Below, piece after piece: positions 56,267-64,000 of a DNA stretch of 64,000 bases. The notes under the pieces were generated by a model. The model worked only from the letters and a program-made list of their open reading frames with translations, did not search any database and was not told the origin of the DNA. The DNA is from Chloranthus sessilifolius. Its lineage: Eukaryota; Streptophyta; Magnoliopsida; Chloranthales; Chloranthaceae. Every line of letters starts with the position of its first letter. Position 1 is the first letter of the stretch. The stretch covers positions 5,740,328 through 5,804,327 of the forward strand of contig CM037586.1 in the NCBI GenBank assembly GCA_021018995.1, given 5' to 3'. The position numbers were made by a program, and so were the translations under genes.

Positions 56267-57899
56267 TAAGAAATATCCTGTAAAAATTCTCTAGTTAGAA
56301 AATCAGGGAGAGAATTTGTTTCTCCTTGTATATATTCAATTTGAAAATCAAAGGAGGATAGTTCAGCTTGCCATTTAGCAAAGATTTGCTTTGATGCAAG
56401 ATTTTTGACATCTTTTTGTAAAACAGATTTTGCTGAACTACAATCTATTCGAAGCAAGAAGGACTGATTAAGTAAATCATCCTGAAATTTTTGAATACAT
56501 TTGACAATGGCGAGAACTTCTTTTTTAATAGTTGAATAATTAATTTGGGGATCTTTCCAAACACCAGAAGTATATCTAATTAATTCTTCCTTCTGTTTGG
56601 AGGGATTGAGTTGTTTTAAAATTCCTCCATAGCCTAGTTGAGAGGCATCTCTCTCAACTGTCTTATACCAAAGTGGATTAGCTAAAGAGAGACAGAGAAT
56701 TTGTTTGACTTTTAATTTGATTTGCTGAACAGCTTTGGTATGGGCATCAGTCCATGGAGATGGATTCTTTTGGAGTCGTGATTGTAATATCTTTACATCA
56801 TATGTCAGGTTAGGAATAAAATTTACAACATAATTCAGACTGCCTAAAAATCTTTGTAATTGGGTTTTGTCCAGAATTACATCAGAAAATTTTGAGGCAA
56901 ATTCAATACTTCTGTCATTTGGGATAATTTGACCTTGGTGAATATTATGACCAAGAAATCGAATAGATGTTTGAAATAACTTGATTTTAGGAGCAGAAAC
57001 TACTAACCCATTTTTGTGGATAATGTCTTTGAAAATTTTGAGATGTTTAAAATGTTGGTCAATAGACTTTGAAAAGATAAATATGTCATCAATATAGACT
57101 ATAGAAAATTCAGTATATGGAGTAAATATCTCATTCATAATATTTTGAAATTCAGAAGGAGCATTTTTAAGGCCAAATGGCATAACATTCCATTCAAAGT
57201 GTCCAAAAGGAACAGTAAAAGCAGTTTTATACCAGTCAGTCTCGGCCACCTGAATTTGCCAATACCTTGATTTGAGATCAAACTTGGAAAAAATAGTGGC
57301 TGAATGTAAGCGATCCAGCAAATCCTTTTTGTTAGGAATAGGATAACGAATCCATTGGAGGCAATCATTTAATGGTTTATAATTGATAACTAGTCGAGGA
57401 GTTCCTCGTTCTCGTTCAGCATTTTTATTCACATAAAAAGCTGTACAACTCCATGGGGAGTGACTGGGACGAATAAGTTGTTTGTGCAATAAACTGGCAA
57501 TTTCAGTTTTGCATAATTCCAAATAAGCAAGTTTCATTTGACTTGGTCTTGCTTTAGTTGGAATATGTCGTTCATTGAAATCAGGATTATAGGGAAGAGA
57601 AACAATATGTTTCTTGCGATCCCAAAAAGCATTTAGTATATCACTACAAATTTCATTGTGGTAAGACTTCAAAAGTTGAGAAATCTTGGTTTGGATTGAA
57701 GGGGATTCCAATTGTTTTTCTAAAGATAAGAATTTGACTTCTTGTTGTAAGAAGTTAAGTTGCTGTTCTTTGAAAAATAAATTAGATTCCACAGAATTGA
57801 TAACTTTTATTTGTGGTGGAGTTACAAATTGAAATAGGAGATTATATCCATTATATTGGGCATAAATACCATTTTCATCTACCTTGGTTAAGGGGAAAA
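56266..57899 (-). pseudogene. Viral reverse transcriptase and RNase H
   Basis: The frame is open for 508 codons (57792-56266) and continues upstream in frame to a stop at 58021. RT signatures: RLVINYKPLN, FSKFDLKS, FTVPFGHFEWNVMPFGLKNAP, the catalytic YIDD (57085-57096), and FLGHNI. RNase H signatures: DASQLGYGG, then a Glu in KKEVLA, an Asp in LRIDC and an Asp in LPDFL, so the catalytic acidic residues are all present. It copies pregenomic RNA into DNA and removes the RNA. Being so open it may be a rather young or selected copy, but the rest of the polyprotein is broken. Confidence 0.9.
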
Positions 57900-58410
57900 T
57901 TGAGGTGATAAAAGGAGTACCAAGAATAACTATTTGAGTTAAATCTTTGATAAGTATAAAATTGGCTGAAATACATACTCCATTATTACAAATTGAGACA
58001 TAATTTAATTTGTATTTAATTTACATTTTGTAACCACTAGCATTATTAAGGGTTTGAGTGGTTTTATCAAAATATTGGGTAGGAACCAATCCTTCCTGTA
58101 TACAATTTAAATCAGTGCCACTATCAATTAGAGCAACAACATCTTTGATAGTGAATTCTTGATTGATTACCAAAGTAATTTGAATATACCATTTTTGAGC
58201 TGTTACTTGGCTCAGGACATTGATTAGATTATGTTGTTGAATTGGTGGTTGAGTAGCAAGAGATTTCTTTTGCTTACTCATCTCGATTTTTAATGAATTA
58301 ATTTCATGCTTAAGGTCACTGATTGTAACAGGTCTAGGTATAGACTCATTATTTGAATATTGAGGTTGAGATTCTTTTATTGGATTAGTAATTTTGTGTG
58401 CTAATTCCAA
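57900..58410 (-). pseudogene. Viral aspartic protease
   Basis: Active site VALIDSGTDLN (DSG at 58117-58125), then CIQEGLVP. An in-frame TAA at 58021-58023 falls between the active site and the ILGTPF flap-side block, so the polyprotein cannot be made whole. The frame is the same as the downstream RT. It would process the viral polyprotein. Confidence 0.85.
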
Positions 58411-59272
58411 TAAAGATGGTTGATTATTTGTAGGAATGGTGGTTCCAGAATTTTGACAATTTATTATTGATTGATCAAAAGATGGAGAAAATTCAGATTT
58501 TGTCTGAATAAGTTTTGGGTCTTTGTCATAAAGTTGGTCTGATTTTTTCTTGACCTTACACCTGTTGGCATAATGACCAAACTTTAAACATTTATAACAT
58601 TGAATATGTTCTCGTGATTTTGATTTAGATTTTGATTTCTTTGGTGAAGAAGACTCAAATATTTTTTTAGTTTTCTGTTTATAAAAACTTGGAGGATAAG
58701 ATTTGGATTTAGAATTTTCTTTTTGAGTTAAAACATTTATCTGAGAATTTGTTTGTTTTATTTATTTTTTACCAGATAATGCTTTTAATCGAGATTTTAA
58801 TTGATAAATAAATTCTTGATAGGGATTAGTATATTGTACTAAGGAAGTGTTTGATTTATCAATAGATTTGATACAAACTTTGGTTTCCAAAGTTGTTGTG
58901 GGATTCGATTGAGGAAGTTTTAAGGCTTCAATAGGAGGGTAAACTGACTGAATAGTTAACCCATCCAGTTTTTTCCATTCTTTTTGGAAATCCTCAAGGA
59001 GAAATATTTTCCTTTCATCCTGAGTCATTTCAAGATATTTTGTTGCTTTAAACCAAGTAACAAATGGAATTACTTGGTAAAAAGTTTCAATATATTGATA
59101 GAATTATTCTTTGAATTCCTGTAATTTTGATGCAGAAAATTTTTTAAAATACCATTCACGGAATGGTGCATATTTATCTTGCTAAAACTCAGCATTGATT
59201 TCTTGTCTATTGATAACAAAGTTTTCTGGTTTTATAAAAGCCATAAAAACTTTTATTAATGAATTGAGAAAT
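58411..59272 (-). pseudogene. Viral capsid region with CCHC zinc knuckle
   Basis: A zinc knuckle CYKCLKFGHYANRC (58558-58599; C-x2-C-x4-H-x4-C) lies in a Lys/Arg-rich context, as at the C-terminus of caulimovirid coat proteins, where it binds the viral RNA. Upstream, 59028-58762 is open with a basic end. Several stops interrupt the region 59040-59272. The frame is mostly that of the protease. Confidence 0.8.
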
Positions 59273-60309
59273 TCATCTCGCTAGCAGTAGGGGATTCCCT
59301 CTGCTGTTGGGTATATATCCCATGAAGAATCTGTTGTTCAGAAACTTGAATTCCTTCCAGATTTGGTTGATTAAATTCAGAAGAAACAAATGAGTTAGCT
59401 TCTGAATAAGATGATCGAGCAGTCGAGGGTATAGAAACTCTATAAGGACCTCGAGACCTCGAATCAGAATAAGAACTCCTATAAGAAGTTCTGTGGGATG
59501 TTGATCTATCAAATTTTAAGATTACATCACCCTGGGTATTTTGAACAATTTGTTCAATTTCTTAGTTTAAAATTGGTTTAGGTGAGACAGCTTGAGGTAT
59601 ACGTCAAGCATCAGGAAAAGTAATATTTTTCCATTCACATAGTTTTTGTGTAGCAACATTAGTGGTTGCACTATTAGTCTCAATTAAGACTATTCTTCCT
59701 GGTTCATTTTGATAATTAATTTTAGGAACCAGAGAAGTCATCACCTTATAATGAAGGCGATAGATCAGAGCAATAGTCTCTGATCCAGGCATAAAGTTGT
59801 ATCCCTCAGTTTAGAGATGAAGGGTACAAGCATGAAAAATATTTTTATCTGTTAAAGATAAAGTTAAAATTGGGAAAACATTGTAGTATATTGGACCAAG
59901 GCATAAGCTGGTCTCAATAGCGGCCATCAGAGAGGATCGCCAATCAAGGCATCTAGCATCTCTGAGAGTGCTAAGTATACTAATATTTTCTAGACCCAAT
60001 AAGGTCAAAGGCTTGAATGCATCCTAAATGAAGAAATTTGAAACGATGAAGGTCATGTAAAAGATCTTCGTTGGAAAGTAATTGAAAACCTTCATTTTGA
60101 CTTTCTTCATTTATACTGAGAGTTTGCTCAGTAGTTTTGATCGACATGTCGGTGGACCAATCTTTCCATCCATATTGATAGATTGTTTTAGGATTGATGA
60201 AATGTATTGTCCATCGATTTAATTGATTTTGTTGGTCATCAATTTGAGACCATTTATCTAATTGCTTATTTTTGATTAATTTTTTGGAGGAAAAATTAAA
60301 AAGAGACAT
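59273..60309 (-). pseudogene. Viral movement protein region and N-terminus of ORF1, frameshifted
   Basis: The start MSLFNFSSKKLIK at 60309, followed by WTIHFINPKTIYQYGW, matches the N-terminus of florendo/petuvirus-type polyproteins, where the 30K-type movement protein that widens plasmodesmata comes first. The coding continues in other frames (60008-59811, 59792-59604), so at least two frameshifts and stops are present. The part 59512-59273 is rich in Ser/Arg and of uncertain frame. Confidence 0.7.
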
Positions 60310-61092
60310 AAAATTGATGATTTTTTTTTTTTTTTTTAAACAGTAAAAATAAGAAAGGGTAAAAGAGCTTTTGGTAAAACCAATAAGACTGTAATTACAT
60401 ATGGGAATAGTAATGTTGGAATAGTTTTACTATAGTGAATAGTGATTCGAAATACTATTCATCAGCATAGTAAATTACTATTTACCTTCTCCTCCATAAA
60501 TTTCCATGGACTTCTTACAGAAATTCATTTAGATTTACTACTAGATTGTTGTTGCAAAACTACGTCCGTCCACGATAACTTTTACGGGGAATCAACCGGC
60601 AACAACACAATCCCTGCTATAATGCCATCAAGTCATCCCAACGCGACTTCCCACGCTACCACAGCATAATAGTAAATCTAAACAGACCATTATAAGTCAT
60701 CCATAAAAACCGCTGAAGAAGACGATGAACAGTAGTTCATACGCCCATGATTAGCTACCCTAATCATGATGCACTACCTCTCAAGATTTCAACACTAGCC
60801 ACCCGCCATATGTAATTATCACGGGCTTAGCCGGACATGGCTCTGATACCAAACTCAGAGTAGGGGGAAGACGTGGTTGCGGAAGAGACGAAAGCACACG
60901 GGAAGAAAACCTTATATCATATATTAATACTAATAAAATAAACTTACAATTCTCAAAACATATGGAATCTTACACTATACACACACTATGCAACTACTAT
61001 GCAGCTACTATGCATGCATTAAACAAATATATACAAATGGAGGAAGCTTACCGAAACCTTGAGTAGCTTCTCCGATACACACTTATACTAAA
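60310..61092 (-). other. Viral leader between promoter and ORF1
   Basis: About 780 nt with no long frame. It holds the primer site (60836-60851), a poly-A run just before ORF1 (T run at 60322-60338 on +), and an insert-like block about 60416-60690 whose ends (gttggaatagttttactat and ggtctgtttagatttactat) are roughly inverted, possibly a MITE. Long leaders are usual in this virus family. Confidence 0.6.
60836..60851 (-). other. tRNA-Met primer binding site of the pararetrovirus
   Basis: The minus strand reads TGGTATCAGAGCCATG, complementary to plant initiator tRNA-Met. It lies about 290 nt downstream of the expected transcription start, where minus-strand DNA synthesis of caulimovirids begins. 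Confidence 0.92.
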
Positions 61093-61516
61093 AGAAAGAA
61101 CAAGAGAGAATGCTAGGTAAAATTTTCGGTGAAAATACTCGGTGTCCTGGACAATCCCCAGGCTAACCCTTTTATAGATGAATGCGGATTTGAAGTGGTT
61201 TGAAATCCGCTACTGATTGATGAATGCGGACTTAAGATGAATTGAGATCTGCCGCTGAGTGGGACACGTGTGCTGGGTGGATTGGTTGCAGTCGCTTCGT
61301 CCCTTGATAATTGTGACCTAACGTAAGGGCATGCGTCAGTGCTTCATAATTGGAATGATGACTTCTTGGGTAGCATCATGGAAAGCTGGTGAGACTATTA
61401 TATTGGCCGACAATAATCGATATATGGGGTCCAGTAAGATTCTTGGACGATTTGTCATTGGCAGCTTTATTGACTGTTTTGGATGTTGCTTGGAGTAGTG
61501 ACAGCAGTATTGTCTA
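61093..61516 (-). promoter_or_regulatory. Pararetroviral promoter region, copy 2
   Basis: TATA box TATAAAAG at 61169-61176 and an as-1-like site (61319-61338; one TGACG changed to TAACG on the plus side). It is followed leftward by the leader and primer site, so it would drive the RT-bearing genome; upstream of it stands the 3' end of segment B (61529). Confidence 0.82.
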
Positions 61517-61528
61517 GACCTTATGATT

Positions 61529-62833
61529 TCATGCGATTGCCAAGATTCTGATAAAATCTTCAATGTCATGAGATAAGCCATATAATTCTTTTTCTTGAAT
61601 AGCGGCAACAATTTTTAAGTCAACAGGAAGATAGAGATTTGTCCTGCTAATTAATTGTTGGAGGAATTGGTCTGCTTCATGATCTTGCTGAGAAGTCGTC
61701 ATGCACTCCATTGATAAATTTGTGAGAAAGATTCTTCTTCCGTCAGTAATTTTGAAGGAATAATTTTCTTTGGTATTTCTGCTTGCTTCTTGTGAGAAAT
61801 GTATTAATGAATGGATCCAATAAGATCGGGGAGAAATTGATTCAGCCAGAGATAGCGAAGAAGGATGAGGCAAACATTTTGGCATGTGGATATATGAAAA
61901 TTCATGGAGGAGGGTTTTTCGAAGAATCCACATTTGATAAGGTTGAAAGAATTGTTCTCTAGATCTCCAGCCAATAGTGCTAGTGATCCATAAGGCAAGA
62001 TGAATACTACTAGGTAAGGATCTAGCAGCATGGAATAGCATAGATTTGATCATTGTCAGAAATGGAGAAAATAATTTGATTGATCAAACCCCAATCAAGG
62101 CATTGAAGAAGATTGTGAGGGTAATCATGACTGAAAAGAGAAATTTTTAGAAGATGAAAACCCTGAAGAGTATTAAGGAATTGATAGTTTTTCAAGAGAA
62201 TTGTTTTGATTTCAAAAGCAGGATTCTCAATAATAGATTGAGAAATATCAATGGGGAAAGCATATTTGAGTTTCTCAAACATGCAGATGCGTTTGAGACT
62301 GTGGAAAATAGGATCATTGAAATGAGGTTCAATGGAGGCAATGAGGTCAAGAAAATGATTGATAATGGAAAATTTTTCTTCTTCCCAGTTGAACTCCCTT
62401 AATAAAGAGATAAGACTATCATATAATAATTTAATTTGGCATTGTTGAGTCTGGCTCTTGTTGGTAAGGAAACTCAGATGTTGCTGAATTCTTTTCATAT
62501 TTTGATCCATATGGTTTGGACCTATATCACTTCCATCCTGGTAAAGGTCAGGGTTAATACAGTCAGGGATAGGTCTTGGGTTATGGATACTAGGTTTTGG
62601 TAGTATTTGGGTAGTTAAATATGAGTCAAAAGCTTCTTGGGCTTTTTGTAGGGAATTGTGTATCTGGTATAATGAATTGGGAAATTATAGATTTGGCTAT
62701 GACAAGTTTGCCAAGAGGTATAAACACCTGGGTTGAAACCTCTAAGGACAGTATAAGCTTTTCTTTGGGGCGAAAAATTGTCTTCTGTTGAATTGGCTGT
62801 ATTGGCAGAAGAGTTTCCTGTAAGGCTAGTCAT
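61529..62833 (-). pseudogene. Viral segment B, copy 2: hybrid-binding-domain ORF
   Basis: The ATG at 62831-62833 again overlaps the protease stop (ATGACTAG). The N-terminal domain has VYTSWQTCHSQIYNF (62833-62615). After a break, the helical domain with LKRICMFEK and PIDISQ follows (62510-62022); then, one frame over, about 170 residues with GWRSREQFFQP and a C-terminus ELYGLSHDIEDFIRIL (62053-61529) that copy 1 lacks. Two frameshifts and one stop at least. The ORF ends 13 nt before the shared promoter region. The protein would be about 430 residues. Confidence 0.75.
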
Positions 62834-62834
62834 T

Positions 62835-63185
62835 CTCTGCAATAAAATTAGTGGTGAGCTGGTGATTTCCTATTGTAGGATCACCGCATAAATATAAGAC
62901 CACTGGAGTGGTGGTGTGCGAATGCTCATGCAAATGGGAATAAACAATTCTATTATTGTGAGTAGTGTGATTGTAGTGATGAGCCCCTCAGAATTGGTTA
63001 TTACCGGAAAGGGAGACACAACAAAGGTGAGGAAAGGAGTCCTCAGAAGGAGAGGAGAGAAAATGAAATCGAAGGGGATGACCCTTAAATTGGGCAGAAA
63101 TGTCATGAGAATCTACCCTGGTAAAGGGAAAGATAGAAGGAATCCCTAAGATAAGAGTTTGAGTGATGTTTGGAAGAATCACAAA
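62835..63185 (-). pseudogene. Viral segment B, copy 2: protease C-terminal half with His-rich tail
   Basis: ILPNITQTLILGIP and CCVSLSGNNQF, a TGA at 62988, then a His-rich block (8 His in about 27 residues), CGDPTIGNHQ and END-stop, matching copy 1 throughout. Sequence to the right of about 63220 no longer matches copy 1, so the DSG half is missing or replaced. Confidence 0.75.
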
Positions 63186-63219
63186 AGAAGTGGAAATGGA
63201 AGTTTTTACGAAGTATGAT

Positions 63220-64000
63220 GCATACCTCTAATAGTAATGCTGAAAATACCAATTGTTTACTGGGGTTGTTTGATACTTAAAAAACTTTTAGTTTAGCTTG
63301 CTGGGGTAATTACCCTGCTAGGGATAATAAGGCGTCCAAAAAGATGGAATTTTGGAACGACTTTGAAGATAAGATTTTGTGGGATAAACAAGAGAAAAGA
63401 ATAAAAACGGATTTGGGTTAAATTCCATTGGGAATAAAAGAAATAAATTTGTATGCTGGCAAATTCCATGCAAAATCATTTATGGGGGTTTGGAAATTAT
63501 GACCAAGAAATTAAATAATTTATAATTTTATGATTGGATTAATCATGCTATTCTCAAAGATTTTTAAATATTTATATGGGAATTTGGTGTGCATAAGGCC
63601 TGATGGCCATTCATGCCATTCCAAATGCCAAGAAAGACTAAAGGTAGCATAATAATTTGTGTGCCTATGATTGTGTTGGTTATAGGCATTGTATTGGTTG
63701 TACCTATTCGTGTAGGTATATTGTTGGATGAGGTTATTCATTGGATGTAAAAAAGGAAGTAAATTTGCATGGAGAGTCCTTGGAATGAAAAGTTTATTGT
63801 GTAATTTAATAATAAAAAGAAAAGTAAGTAGAAATGGAATGATAGGAAAAGTTAGGAGAAATAGAAAGGAAAGTGGTAGGAGACATGGGGGCCCCAAAAT
63901 TACACAATGAGGTTTTGGGATGAGACATAAAGAGGAACCCAAAGAAGGAGATTCCAAAGGATGTGTGAATGGGATATTGTCTACCGTAGGTGAATAAGGT
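63220..64000 (-). other. Continuation of segment B (unassigned) to the window edge
   Basis: A minus-strand frame of 145 codons (63957-63520) has a Pro/Leu-rich start and an Asn/Tyr-rich YNQYNAYNQHNHRHTNYY stretch. A low-complexity region of this kind could be an interdomain linker of a viral polyprotein, but no domain is recognised. The locus runs beyond the window. Confidence 0.4.

Noticed and set aside
60442-60669. Plus-strand frame of 75 codons in the viral leader
   Set aside because: No similarity; overlaps a possible MITE inserted in the leader.

Overview
The window is nuclear DNA of a flowering plant: AT-rich, with few genes, GT-AG introns, plant-type protein families (SEC14-like lipid-transfer protein, RING-H2 ligase, class III peroxidase) and dense nested transposable elements. 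The species cannot be fixed from the sequence. About four host loci are visible; most of the rest is mobile-element DNA, much of which can be delimited by target-site duplications (TSDs) read directly here.

Layout. 1-2.8 kb: intergenic, with a LINE remnant. 2.8-8.1 kb: a SEC14/CRAL-TRIO gene on + with four coding exons visible and the first exon missing; its introns hold a palindrome-rich element, a LINE tail and a MITE. 9.9-13.6 kb: two paralogous intronless RING-H2 genes on -, one intact and one with a decayed RING, plus a tRNA-derived SINE. 14-32 kb: repeats only, including a 3.08-kb solo LTR (19.4-22.5 kb), CACTA MITEs, many copies of a foldback MITE called family A here, and palindrome-rich elements called family B. 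32.9-39.6 kb: a decayed 6-kb Mutator-like element (MULE) inserted into a smaller element, with a second copy of that element inside the MULE. 40.2-41.4 kb: a four-level nest of insertions. 41.7-43.7 kb: the first exon of a class III peroxidase, cut off by a LINE. 43.7-48.5 kb: an LTR retrotransposon whose internal region is non-coding. 48.9-51.2 kb: a 2.3-kb element tiled with short perfect palindromes.

53-64 kb is the most interesting part: an endogenous pararetrovirus locus (Caulimoviridae, florendovirus-like). A minus-strand copy of an RT-bearing genome (movement protein, capsid zinc knuckle, protease, RT/RNase H, ORF2) runs from 60.3 to 55.0 kb, with a tRNA-Met primer site and a 35S-like promoter. 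It is bracketed by two inverted copies of a different viral segment. That segment has its own protease ending in a histidine-rich tail with no RT after it, followed by an overlapping ORF that starts with a viroplasmin/RNase H1-type hybrid-binding domain. The two segment types share an approximately 420-bp promoter region. This is what the two parts of a bipartite pararetrovirus genome would look like. All viral frames are interrupted by stops or frameshifts and are treated as fossils.
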